Source: Saccharicrinis sp963667815
GTDB lineage: Bacteria > Bacteroidota > Bacteroidia > Bacteroidales > Marinilabiliaceae
Direction: 5' to 3' (one strand)
NCBI GenBank assembly: GCA_963667815.1
Contig: OY764021.1
Length of the DNA: 64,000 bases
Shown here in pieces: positions 1 to 7,943 of the stretch. The position numbers and the translations under genes are program-made. The first letter of the stretch is position 1. Each line of letters opens with the position of its first letter. Under the pieces are notes generated by a model. That model was not told the DNA's origin and did no database searches. It saw only the letters and a list, made by a program, of their open reading frames with translations.

Positions 1-468
1 GTTTGGGATATCAAGGAAAAGATCGGATATTTTACACCTTCTTTAACAGAGCGATTTCATAGCAGTCAATCTGTTGAGCAAATGGTTATTTCGGGGTTAG
101 TTGACAGCGTTGGCTTATATTTGAAGCCTACAGATCTGCAGAAAAAATTAGCCGGCAAATGGCTTCTACTTTTAGGATTAGCCGACAAAGCTAACGAGCG
201 CTTTAATCGATTGTCGCAGGTTAACCAAAGACTGGTAATGATTGCCCGTGCTATGATTAAGCATCCACCATTACTTATTTTAGATGAACCTTCAACTGGA
301 CTTAATGATTATAGTGCATCGGTAATGGTTCAATTGATTCAAAAAATTTCGGCTGAAAGCTCCACTGCCATCATTTATGTTTCTCACAGACATGAGGAAG
401 GTCTTTATCCGAAAAGCATCTTTGAACTGAAAGATAGTGGAGATGGGTATGTTGGAGTGAAAGGTTAA
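1..468 (+). CDS. ABC transporter ATP-binding protein, C-terminal part (ModF-like)
   Basis: The reading frame is open from base 1, so the gene starts upstream of the window and only about 155 C-terminal residues are present. A degenerate signature motif (LSQVNQR) is followed by a Walker B stretch (LLILDEPSTGLN) and an H-loop in VSHRHEEG, which together define the C-terminal half of an ABC nucleotide-binding domain. The signature and the SHRHEE ending resemble the ModF/PhrA-type cytosolic ATPases that carry two ABC domains and have no fixed permease, so this is probably the second domain of such a protein. The substrate cannot be told from this fragment. The stop codon lies at the edge of a purine-rich repeat tract. 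Confidence 0.8.
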   Translation, partial: VWDIKEKIGYFTPSLTERFHSSQSVEQMVISGLVDSVGLYLKPTDLQKKLAGKWLLLLGLADKANERFNRLSQVNQRLVMIARAMIKHPPLLILDEPSTGLNDYSASVMVQLIQKISAESSTAIIYVSHRHEEGLYPKSIFELKDSGDGYVGVKG

Positions 469-531
469 AGGAAAAAGGGAGAAAGGAACAGGGAACAAGG
501 AGAAAGGAGAAAGGAGAAAGGTTAAAGTTGA
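466..531. repeat. Purine-rich tandem-like repeat tract
   Basis: About 65 bases made almost only of A and G, built from variants of GGAGAAA and AAAGGTTAAAGG. It starts in the stop codon of the upstream ATPase gene. A shorter tract with the same words (GGTTAAAGGTTAAAGGG) follows the bioD stop codon near 9413-9458. It codes for nothing obvious and shows no hairpin. Confidence 0.6.
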
Positions 532-553
532 TAAACATTCAATGAGATAATAA

Positions 554-829
554 ATGAAAAATACCCAATCTAAATTTTATTCTATTCTGATTATTCTATT
601 TATCATCCTTTACTTATACTTTGATTTTTCTATGAATAATTCCAGAGGAGGAACTGGTCTTGGGGCTTATTTGATTTACATAGGTATTACTGTTATACAT
701 TCAATCATATTATTTATCAGAGCTGTTGTGAATCAATTACAAAATAAAGCCAACACTAATTTTGTTTTCTACCTGAATGTAATCCTTGTTTTATTCATAT
801 TCTTCAGGCTTTTTATCTTTGTATCTTAA
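554..829 (+). CDS. Small membrane protein, unknown function
   Basis: A 91-residue protein that I do not recognise. It has three hydrophobic stretches, at about residues 9-26, 36-54 and 70-90, separated by short polar loops (NNSRGGTG, and NQLQNKANT), so it is probably an integral inner-membrane protein with three helices. The start is an ATG and no other gene overlaps it. It stands alone between the ABC ATPase and the S9 peptidase on the same strand, about 85 bp after the ATPase stop, and may or may not be cotranscribed with it. No motif gives a function. Confidence 0.55.
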   Translation: MKNTQSKFYSILIILFIILYLYFDFSMNNSRGGTGLGAYLIYIGITVIHSIILFIRAVVNQLQNKANTNFVFYLNVILVLFIFFRLFIFVS

Positions 830-1173
830 ATGGAACTATTAATAGAATTCAAACCGATAAAAAGATTAAATCTTACACCCCAACGCTCAGCTAAACGACT
901 CAATTTGCTTATTGGTGCAAACTTCTGACCTAAATACAACAAACTAAAACTCCGGAATAAAAATAAAACATCGAGGAATTTTTTCTCTTTTACAATACAA
1001 ATTAATGCGTTATCTTTAACCACCTATTAAATACACCTTAATAGTTAAAACCTAACTATTGGTATTTTATCTTGTTCTTTTCTTTAAATCCCAATGTATA
1101 TTCCATGTATAACAATGACTATTGGGACCTAATTTTAAATGCCTTATAGCCAACAAACCAAAATTATTAGTAA
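830..1173. other. Intergenic region, 344 bp, no gene seen
   Basis: No convincing coding sequence, RNA gene or terminator hairpin is visible. A 65-codon GTG-start frame on the minus strand (826-1023) has no supporting feature. The region must hold the promoter of the S9 peptidase, but I find no clear TAnnTTTG element. Confidence 0.4.
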
Positions 1174-3162
1174 ATGAAACACGTATTTTTATTTTTAATG
1201 AGTATTGTATTTATGAACAGTACGTATGCCACAACAAAAGATAGTATTCCAGGTGATACTTCATTACCATCTACTACAGAAGAATTAAAAGCCCTGGCTA
1301 ATTTTGAAACAGCCTCCTATAAATATTCTGTTAAAGACTATTTTCAAAAACCATCCAAGAGTGATTTTCAATTTTCTCCTGACGGAAAATATCTATCTTT
1401 TAGAGAAAGAGATGAAAATGGGAAACAGCATGTTTACATTCAAAATACCGAAACTGATAAAATAACAAAAGCAATAGTTGAAGGTGATGACCTGGTGCGA
1501 GGTTATGGTTGGGTTAATAATAATCGTTTGATTTATGTTAAGGATAAAGGAGGAAACGAAAACTATCATTTATTTGCTGTAAATACAGATGGTTCTAATG
1601 ACATAGAACTTACTCCATTTGACGATGTACAGGTAAATATTCTTGAGTTATTGAAAGAACAGCCGGATGAAATTATCATTCAGATGAACAAAGATAATGC
1701 TGAAGTTTTTGAGCCTTATATCATCAATGTAAACAATGGGGAGTTTACAAAGCTATTTGAAAACAAAGATCCCAACAGTCCTATCATGGATTACAACTTT
1801 GATAAAGATGGAGTTCTTCGTGCCTATACCCGTCAGGTAAACGGAACAGAAATGGAACTTTTATACCGTTCTGCATCTGATAAGGAGTTTGAAGTGGTTG
1901 AACACTATGACTGGAAAGGTACCTTTAATATCAGAGGCTTTAATTATGATCCAGGGAAACATGATATAGCCTATGTTATTTCGAACTTAAACCGCGATAA
2001 AGAATGCATTGTTACCTATGATTTAGCCAATAAAAAACAGCTAGAAGTAGTTTTTGAAAACGAAATATTTGATGCCAACGAAATGTCCCGATCTCGTAAA
2101 CGTAATTGGGAAATAGACTATTTTGCTTACGAAGGTGAAAAATATCAGATTACTCCGGTAAGTAAATACTACAAAGCATTGCACAAAAAATTTGAGAAAG
2201 AATTTAGCGCAAAAGACTTTTACATTTACGATAAAACGGATAACGAAGATAAGTATCTGATTTACGTTACCAGCGATAAACTTTATGGTGAGTACTATAT
2301 GTATGATGTAGATTCCAATAAGTTTAAATTACTCATGAACTTAATGCCTCAGTTAAAAGAAGAAGATATGGCTGAAATGCGACCTATTAAATTTAAAAGT
2401 CGCGATGGTAGAACGGTGTATGGGTATTTAACCATTCCTAAAGCAACTGCAGAGGGCAAAAAAGTTCCTATGATATTAAACCCTCATGGAGGTCCATATG
2501 GAATTCGTGACTCATGGGAATTCAATCCTGAAACACAACTTTTTGCTAGTCGTGGATATGCTACCTTGCAAGTCAACTACAGAGGGTCAGGCGGTTATGG
2601 TAAGGATTTTTACTTAGCCGGAAGTAAACAGATTGGTCGCGAAATGCTAAACGACCTGGAAGATGGAGTAAAATACTGCATTGACCAGAATTGGGTAATT
2701 CCTGAAAAAGTGGCGGTATACGGTGGTAGTTATGGTGGACTAGCTACTTTGGGCAGCCTTATAAAAACACCGGATTTATATGTATGTGGTGTTGACTATG
2801 TTGGAGTTTCAAACCTATTTACATTTGTTAATTCGTTCCCTGCCTATTGGAAACCATATATGGAACAATTCTATGCTCAGTGGTATGACCCCGAAAATCC
2901 AGAAGAAAAGAAAATCATGGAAGAGGTATCCCCAGCTTTAAATGCAGAAAAAATTACCAAACCACTATTTGTGATTCAAGGAGCCAATGATCCTCGTGTA
3001 AATATTAATGAGTCAGACCAGATTGTGAGCAAACTAAGAGAGCGAGGATACGATGTTCCTTATATCGTTAAGTATAACGAAGGTCACGGTTTTCATCATG
3101 AAGATAATAGAATTGAACTTTACCAATCAATGATGGGATTCTTTGCGAAGTATTTAAAATAA
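1174..3162 (+). CDS. Secreted S9 family serine peptidase (prolyl oligopeptidase / acyl-aminoacyl peptidase type)
   Basis: A 662-residue protein with a signal peptide (cleavage probably after residue 19, ...NSTYA). The N-terminal two thirds has the repeated strand pattern of a WD40-like beta-propeller (for example FSPDGKYLSF near residue 67). The C-terminal third, about residues 400-662, is the alpha/beta-hydrolase domain. Catalytic residues are visible: Ser519 in GGSYGG, Asp606 in GANDPR and His638 in EGHGFHH. PHGGPYG is the usual oxyanion region. Length and layout are normal for periplasmic dipeptidyl or acyl-peptidases of Bacteroidota that release short peptides for nutrition. The exact cleavage specificity cannot be read from the sequence. 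It appears to be monocistronic. Confidence 0.93.
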   Translation: MKHVFLFLMSIVFMNSTYATTKDSIPGDTSLPSTTEELKALANFETASYKYSVKDYFQKPSKSDFQFSPDGKYLSFRERDENGKQHVYIQNTETDKITKAIVEGDDLVRGYGWVNNNRLIYVKDKGGNENYHLFAVNTDGSNDIELTPFDDVQVNILELLKEQPDEIIIQMNKDNAEVFEPYIINVNNGEFTKLFENKDPNSPIMDYNFDKDGVLRAYTRQVNGTEMELLYRSASDKEFEVVEHYDWKGTFNIRGFNYDPGKHDIAYVISNLNRDKECIVTYDLANKKQLEVVFENEIFDANEMSRSRKRNWEIDYFAYEGEKYQITPVSKYYKALHKKFEKEFSAKDFYIYDKTDNEDKYLIYVTSDKLYGEYYMYDVDSNKFKLLMNLMPQLKEEDMAEMRPIKFKSRDGRTVYGYLTIPKATAEGKKVPMILNPHGGPYGIRDSWEFNPETQLFASRGYATLQVNYRGSGGYGKDFYLAGSKQIGREMLNDLEDGVKYCIDQNWVIPEKVAVYGGSYGGLATLGSLIKTPDLYVCGVDYVGVSNLFTFVNSFPAYWKPYMEQFYAQWYDPENPEEKKIMEEVSPALNAEKITKPLFVIQGANDPRVNINESDQIVSKLRERGYDVPYIVKYNEGHGFHHEDNRIELYQSMMGFFAKYLK

Positions 3163-3222
3163 CAGATTAGAAACCTGTTCAAAAACACCTTGATAAATTA
3201 AAATCAACATTCTTTTTTATCG

Positions 3223-3230
3223 TAGTTTTG
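3223..3230 (+). promoter_or_regulatory. -7 promoter element of the bio leader ORF
   Basis: TAGTTTTG, a full match to the Bacteroidota -7 consensus TAnnTTTG, ending 6 nt before the ATG at 3237. Transcription would begin at or within a few bases of that ATG, so the transcript would be near-leaderless. No clear -33 TTTG is seen. Confidence 0.5.
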
Positions 3231-3236
3231 CAAACG

Positions 3237-3554
3237 ATGAATCACAATAAATTAAATATCAAGCAAAACAGACTTCATTTTACGCAATGGAGTAACAAAG
3301 GCTATGCTGCGTTTTGTAGTATTGGAAAGGTGGTTCATATTGGGAGTTTGGCAATTTCGTTAACGCAATGGATTGGAAATGTAATTGAACACATTGAAGA
3401 TATTCTTCGCATATGTGATGAAAAAGAAGCCAACGATGAAAATGAGGATTGTACGGAAGAGGAACTGTTGCAACTAATTCCTATTGTTACATCAACTCCT
3501 GGTGTTTATGGACAAAGTGTAATTATTAGTATTAACAATATAACTGGCCGCTAA
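3237..3554 (+). CDS. Small leader-like protein upstream of the biotin operon
   Basis: The likely start is the ATG at 3237 (105 residues); an alternative-codon start at 3228 would overlap the -7 box. The N-terminal part carries the pattern W-S-N-K-G-Y-A-x-F-C-S-I-G-K-V-V-x-I-G. From memory this resembles the long N-terminal extensions of BtuB-like TonB-dependent receptors and small ORFs near cofactor genes in Bacteroidales. A hydrophobic segment follows (residues about 30-50), then a Glu/Asp-rich stretch (KEANDENEDCTEEE), then a Thr/Ser/Val-rich tail. There is no clear catalytic motif. The stop codon lies inside the left arm of a strong terminator that separates this ORF from bioB. It may be a real small protein, a transcription leader, or both; its function is unknown. 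Confidence 0.55.
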   Translation: MNHNKLNIKQNRLHFTQWSNKGYAAFCSIGKVVHIGSLAISLTQWIGNVIEHIEDILRICDEKEANDENEDCTEEELLQLIPIVTSTPGVYGQSVIISINNITGR

Positions 3555-3586
3555 TGGAATGTAAATTCTGTTAGCGGTTTTTTTTT
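3548..3586 (+). terminator. Intrinsic terminator (candidate attenuator) before bioB
   Basis: The left arm 3548-3560 pairs with 3565-3577 over 13 bp (two G-T wobbles) around a GTAA loop and is followed by nine T residues. The ORF stop codon (3552-3554) is inside the left arm and the bioB ATG is 5 nt past the T-run. Transcription from the upstream promoter must pass this hairpin to reach bioB. Confidence 0.75.
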
Positions 3587-3591
3587 GCATT

Positions 3592-4578
3592 ATGGTAGAG
3601 CTATTAAAACAAAAAGTACTAAACGGAGAATCTATTGACCAACTTGAGGCTGAAGCCTTACTAAATTGGCCTAATAAAGAGGAATTATATGCTGCTGCAA
3701 ATGAAATAAGAATTCATAACCATGGCAATGCGATGGATATGTGTAGCATTTTAAATGCACGTTCGGGGAAATGTAGCGAAGATTGCAAATGGTGCTCTCA
3801 GTCGGCTTTTCATAAAACAAATATTGAAGAGTATGAATTGGTAGATTTAAAAGAAGCAGAAGAAATGGCCAAAAGCAATGCCGAAAAGGGAGTACATAAA
3901 TTTTCTCTGGTTACTAGTGGTCGTGCTATATCAAATCATAATTTGGATAAACTATGCGGCGTTTACAAAAGCATTCAAAAAAATATGCCAATTCGTCTTT
4001 GTGCTTCTATGGGTTTATTAAAAGAAGAACAACTGCAAAAACTTAAAGATTCGGGAGTTGAACACTATCATTGCAATATTGAAACGGCTCCCTCCTTTTT
4101 TTCTGAATTGGTAAGTTCTCATACTATGGAAGAAAAAATAAAAACCATTAAACAAGCACAAGCTATTGGCATGGAGGTATGTTCTGGTGGCATTATTGGT
4201 ATGGGAGAAACTCCTGAGCAAAGAATTGAAATGGCATTTACATTAAGGCATTTGAATATTCTATCTATCCCAATTAATGTACTTACTCCAATAAAGGGTA
4301 CACAATTAGAAGGGATGAAAAAATTAAGTGATGAAGAGATACTGAGCACTTTTGCTTTATTCCGTTTTATTAATCCCCAAGCGAAAATAAGAATGGCTGC
4401 AGGTAGAAATCTGTTTGCTCACATTCAGGAAAAAGCACTTGCCGCTGGGGTTAACGCAGCATTGGTAGGCGATTTCTTAACTACCATTGGTAGTAACATC
4501 AATCAGGATAAAGAGATATTTACAAAGGCAGGGTTTTCCATAGTAAACGAAGATGTGAAAGATACCGCTAATATTTAG
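3592..4578 (+). CDS. bioB: Biotin synthase (radical SAM), probable type II
   Basis: A 328-residue protein that inserts sulfur into dethiobiotin, the last step of biotin synthesis. The radical-SAM cysteines are C61, C65 and C68 (CSEDCKWC). Cys137 (RLCASMG), Cys197 (VCSGG) and Arg267 (RMAAGR) match E. coli C128, C188 and R260, ligands of the auxiliary cluster. By hand alignment the fourth ligand, E. coli C97, is replaced by Ser105 (KFSLVTSG), and a new Cys161 appears where E. coli has His152. This pattern fits the type II enzymes of anaerobes reported to use a different auxiliary cluster. First gene of bioBAFGCD. The start codon is immediately after a terminator T-run and has no visible ribosome binding site. 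Confidence 0.95.
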   Translation: MVELLKQKVLNGESIDQLEAEALLNWPNKEELYAAANEIRIHNHGNAMDMCSILNARSGKCSEDCKWCSQSAFHKTNIEEYELVDLKEAEEMAKSNAEKGVHKFSLVTSGRAISNHNLDKLCGVYKSIQKNMPIRLCASMGLLKEEQLQKLKDSGVEHYHCNIETAPSFFSELVSSHTMEEKIKTIKQAQAIGMEVCSGGIIGMGETPEQRIEMAFTLRHLNILSIPINVLTPIKGTQLEGMKKLSDEEILSTFALFRFINPQAKIRMAAGRNLFAHIQEKALAAGVNAALVGDFLTTIGSNINQDKEIFTKAGFSIVNEDVKDTANI

Positions 4579-4587
4579 CACCATGTA

Positions 4588-4753
4588 AATCAACTCTCCT
4601 CCTTATCAAGGAAGAGTCCGGTGAGGTACGAAGCGGGAGGTGGTTTTAAACCAATTCTTATAAAATGCAAAAAACTTGTGCTGAAGTAATAGAATCCACC
4701 TCCCCTCTCCTGCGTCGAGGTAGTCCACCTTTAAAAAAGTAAGAGAGTTGATT
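4588..4753. repeat. MITE-like element with terminal inverted repeats
   Basis: A 166-bp stretch between bioB and bioA is bounded by perfect 11-bp inverted repeats, AATCAACTCTC at 4588-4598 and its complement at 4743-4753. If the ends are drawn one base inward, each side is flanked by TAA, a possible target duplication. Inside, GGGAGGTGG (4635-4643) pairs with CCACCTCCC (4696-4704), and the hairpin TCCTTATCAAGGA lies near the left end. It has no ORF. The vocabulary resembles dispersed intergenic repeats I recall from other Bacteroidota genomes. Confidence 0.65.
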
Positions 4754-4779
4754 AACGTAACGCATATAAAATTAAAAAA

Positions 4780-6087
4780 ATGAACACCCCTGAATTATTA
4801 CAATACGACAGAGAACATATTTGGCATCCATATACATCAACTACAAATCCATTACCGGTGTATATGGTTGAAAAAGCAGAGAGATGTACCATACACTTAT
4901 CCACAGGCGAAGCTTTAACGGATGGCATGTCATCGTGGTGGGCTGCGGTGCATGGATACAACCATCCTGTATTAAACCATGCTATTGAAAACCAGTTAAA
5001 AAAAATGTCGCATATTATGTTTGGAGGTTTCACTCATAGTCCGGCTGTAGAACTGGCTCAAAAACTAATTACTATTACACCAGACCCATTACAAAAAGTT
5101 TTTTTTAGCGACAGTGGTTCTGTTGCCGTTGAGGTATCCATGAAAATGGCTTTACAATACTGGCATAGTAAGGAGGAAAACCAAAAAGTGAAATTTGCAA
5201 CTGTCAGAAATGGCTACCATGGTGATACCTGGCATGCAATGTCGGTCTGTGATCCGGATACTGGTATGCACAATATTTTTAACGGACGATTGCCCATCCA
5301 TTTTTTCATTGATCAACCAACCAGTCGTTTTAATGAAAATTTAAACCAGGATGATATAAATGCATTAACCCATCTTTTTAAAGATCACCATAACGAACTG
5401 GCTGCTTTTATACTTGAACCCATCGTACAGGGTGCAGGTGGCATGTGGTTTTATTCGCCACAATATTTAAAAGCTGTACGAGAGTTATGTAACGAATATA
5501 ATGTACTTCTGATTGCAGACGAAATTGCTACGGGCTTCGGAAGAACGGGAGAGTTATTTGCTTGTAATTATGCAAATATCTCTCCTGACATTATGTGTTT
5601 AGGAAAAGCCATTACCGGAGGATACATGAGTTTTGCTTCCACACTGGCTACTAATGATGTGGCCGACACAATAAGCAATGGAAATCCGGGAGTATTTATG
5701 CACGGCCCTACATTTATGGGAAATCCACTGGCTTGCGCAACAGCCAACGCAAGCATTGATTTATTACTTCAAAGTGGGTGGCAGGCAAAGGTTAAACATA
5801 TAGAATTGAAGTTGAGTGAATGTTTAGCTTCTTGTAAAGAACTGGAGGTTGTTAAGGATGTAAGATGTTTGGGTGCTATTGGTGTGGTTGAATTAACAAA
5901 GCCTGTAGATATGGCCATCATTCAAAAAGCATTTGTTGACAAAGGCGTATGGATTCGTCCTTTTGGAAAGCTGGTTTACCTGATGCCTCCTTTTATCATT
6001 ACAGATAATGAGTTGGACAAACTGTGCACCGCTATGTATCAGGTTATTTTTGAAACAATGGAAGTTGTACCCGAAGTAAGCATGTAA
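4780..6087 (+). CDS. bioA: Adenosylmethionine-8-amino-7-oxononanoate aminotransferase
   Basis: A 435-residue class III PLP aminotransferase that makes 7,8-diaminopelargonate from KAPA with SAM as amino donor. The BioA signature is present: W53/W54 in MSSWWAAVHGYNHP, the PLP-binding Asp in LIADEIATGFGRTG and the Schiff-base Lys276 in CLGKAITGG. Length is normal. It is the second gene of the operon, separated from bioB by the inverted-repeat element, and is followed by bioF after 2 nt, so translation of the two is probably coupled. It is expressed in the cytoplasm with the other biotin enzymes. Confidence 0.96.
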   Translation: MNTPELLQYDREHIWHPYTSTTNPLPVYMVEKAERCTIHLSTGEALTDGMSSWWAAVHGYNHPVLNHAIENQLKKMSHIMFGGFTHSPAVELAQKLITITPDPLQKVFFSDSGSVAVEVSMKMALQYWHSKEENQKVKFATVRNGYHGDTWHAMSVCDPDTGMHNIFNGRLPIHFFIDQPTSRFNENLNQDDINALTHLFKDHHNELAAFILEPIVQGAGGMWFYSPQYLKAVRELCNEYNVLLIADEIATGFGRTGELFACNYANISPDIMCLGKAITGGYMSFASTLATNDVADTISNGNPGVFMHGPTFMGNPLACATANASIDLLLQSGWQAKVKHIELKLSECLASCKELEVVKDVRCLGAIGVVELTKPVDMAIIQKAFVDKGVWIRPFGKLVYLMPPFIITDNELDKLCTAMYQVIFETMEVVPEVSM

Positions 6088-6089
6088 AT

Positions 6090-7262
6090 ATGAAAAGATT
6101 TGAAAACACGCTACATCAATTAGAGCAGCAAGAATTAACACGCACTCTTAAATCTATTGAAAATGACACAAATGGTTATTGTTATTTCAATGGAAAAAAA
6201 ATGCTCAATTTATCATCCAACGATTATCTGGGATTAGCTTCAAACATTGAACTTCAAAAAGAATTTATGAACCAAATGGTTGCTAATCCGCATTGGTTAT
6301 CGTTTGGTAGTGGCTCTTCACGACTACTTACAGGCAATACAAACCTCTACGAAGAAACGGAGGCATCCTTAAAAAAATGGTATAAAAGTGAGTCTGCTCT
6401 GTTTTTTAATAGTGGCTATCATGCCAATACCGGCATTCTTCCTGCTTTAAGCGAGAAAACAGATTTAATACTATCTGATAAACTTTGCCACGCCAGCATT
6501 ATTGATGGTATTCGCTTGAGTAATGCCGATCATGTTCGCTATCGCCATGCTGATTATGAACATTTGGAAACGATTCTTGAAAAACGGCGTCATCAATACG
6601 ATAAAGTTTTTATTGTCAGCGAATCGGTATTTAGTATGGATGGTGATGCTGTTAACCTGAAACAATTAATTACACTAAAAGATAAATTCAATGCTATTTT
6701 GTATATCGATGAAGCTCATGGTGTAGGTGCTCTGGGTAAAAACGGATTGGGTTTATGCGAAGAGCAAAGTGTAGTAAATAGTATCGATATTATAATTGGT
6801 ACGATGGGAAAGGCTATGGCATCAGTTGGTGCTTTTGCTATTTTAAATCAAACACTCGGACAGGTTTTAATCAATAAAGCCCGCACTTTAATATTTACAA
6901 CTGCGTTGCCATCGGTAAATATGGCATGGAGCAAATTCATCATCGATAAGATGCCAGATTTTTCTATTTATAGAGAACAATTAAAAAGTCTGGCTACGCA
7001 GTGCAATCAAAATATAAATGATTTAGGTTTTAGTGTATCACAAAGTTATATCATTCCAATTATTGTTGGCGAAAATAAAATAGCTGTAACTCTGGCAAAA
7101 CATCTTCAAGCTAAAGGGTTTTTAGTTTTTCCAATTCGCCCACCAACAGTACCCAAAGGCACTGCTCGCCTAAGGATTTCATTAACTGCAAATTTGAAAC
7201 CTCATCTCTTAGAACAATTTGTTGACGAAGTTAAATCTTATATAGTACAAGAGCATCATTGA
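6090..7262 (+). CDS. bioF: 8-amino-7-oxononanoate synthase
   Basis: A 390-residue alpha-oxoamine synthase that condenses pimeloyl-ACP with L-alanine to give KAPA. Visible features are the SSNDYLGL motif near residue 40, the PLP-contacting DEAHGVG (D207, H210) and the Schiff-base Lys241 in GTMGKAMAS. The sequence is of normal length and without gaps. Family relatives include serine palmitoyltransferase and glycine C-acetyltransferase, but the position between bioA and bioG settles the call. Its stop codon overlaps the first ATG of bioG. Confidence 0.95.
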   Translation: MKRFENTLHQLEQQELTRTLKSIENDTNGYCYFNGKKMLNLSSNDYLGLASNIELQKEFMNQMVANPHWLSFGSGSSRLLTGNTNLYEETEASLKKWYKSESALFFNSGYHANTGILPALSEKTDLILSDKLCHASIIDGIRLSNADHVRYRHADYEHLETILEKRRHQYDKVFIVSESVFSMDGDAVNLKQLITLKDKFNAILYIDEAHGVGALGKNGLGLCEEQSVVNSIDIIIGTMGKAMASVGAFAILNQTLGQVLINKARTLIFTTALPSVNMAWSKFIIDKMPDFSIYREQLKSLATQCNQNINDLGFSVSQSYIIPIIVGENKIAVTLAKHLQAKGFLVFPIRPPTVPKGTARLRISLTANLKPHLLEQFVDEVKSYIVQEHH

Positions 7263-7927
7263 TCATGAAATATAAATGGATTAACAAGCAGAACAACTCC
7301 CACCTCATCCTTTTTTTTAATGGATGGGGATGTGACGAAAACCAATTCAAACATCTTGAATCTGATAGCCATGATATACTCATGTTTAATGATTACAAAA
7401 CGCTACATCTGAATGAAGGACTTAGAGTAGAGATGATAAAGTACAATAAAATTTCAATTATTGCATGGTCGTTTGGTGTATGGGTGGCACAATTTATATC
7501 CGAGAAATATGAGTTAAAAGTATATCAAGCCATTGCCATTAATGGAACGCTAACCCCTATACATAACCAGTTTGGAATTGATAAATCTATTGTTCAGGGA
7601 ACTTACGATTATTTATCCGAACGCAATCTAATGAAGTTTCAACGAAGAATGGTTGGAGGAAATGAAGCCTGGAAAAAATTCGAAGTCAATAAACCACAAC
7701 GAGCATTTGAAAATCAAAAAGAAGAACTTGGCACTTTAATTCAACTTTTTAACCAGAAAATTGAATGCTCATCCATTTACAACAAAGCTATTATTGGTAC
7801 AAACGATCTGATTTTTACAACAGAGAACCAGAAATCATATTGGCAAGATAAAATTGAATGTCAGGAAATTAATGAACCTCACTTTTGTTTCTACAAATGG
7901 AATACATGGAGTATCATATTAAAATAG
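7259..7927 (+). CDS. bioG: Pimeloyl-ACP methyl ester esterase, BioG type (DUF452)
   Basis: A 222-residue alpha/beta-hydrolase with the DUF452 opening FFNGWGCDE. Putative catalytic residues are Ser71 in AWSFGVW, Asp183 in GTNDLIF and His208 in EPHFCF. In the BioC-BioH type pathway this enzyme removes the methyl group from pimeloyl-ACP methyl ester; BioG is the non-homologous substitute for BioH found in many bacteria. Its place between bioF and bioC supports this. The first ATG overlaps the bioF stop (ATGA), and a second ATG at 7265 is equally possible. Confidence 0.9.
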   Translation: MIMKYKWINKQNNSHLILFFNGWGCDENQFKHLESDSHDILMFNDYKTLHLNEGLRVEMIKYNKISIIAWSFGVWVAQFISEKYELKVYQAIAINGTLTPIHNQFGIDKSIVQGTYDYLSERNLMKFQRRMVGGNEAWKKFEVNKPQRAFENQKEELGTLIQLFNQKIECSSIYNKAIIGTNDLIFTTENQKSYWQDKIECQEINEPHFCFYKWNTWSIILK

Positions 7928-7943
7928 CATAACCAAATATTTT

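Noticed and set aside
826..1023. Minus-strand frame of 65 codons in the first intergenic region
   Set aside because: It starts with GTG, has no promoter or family motif and lies in AT-rich spacer. Chance explains it.
3155..3600. BirA operator or biotin riboswitch upstream of bioB
   Set aside because: No paired half-sites of the BirA type are visible and no biotin riboswitch class is established.
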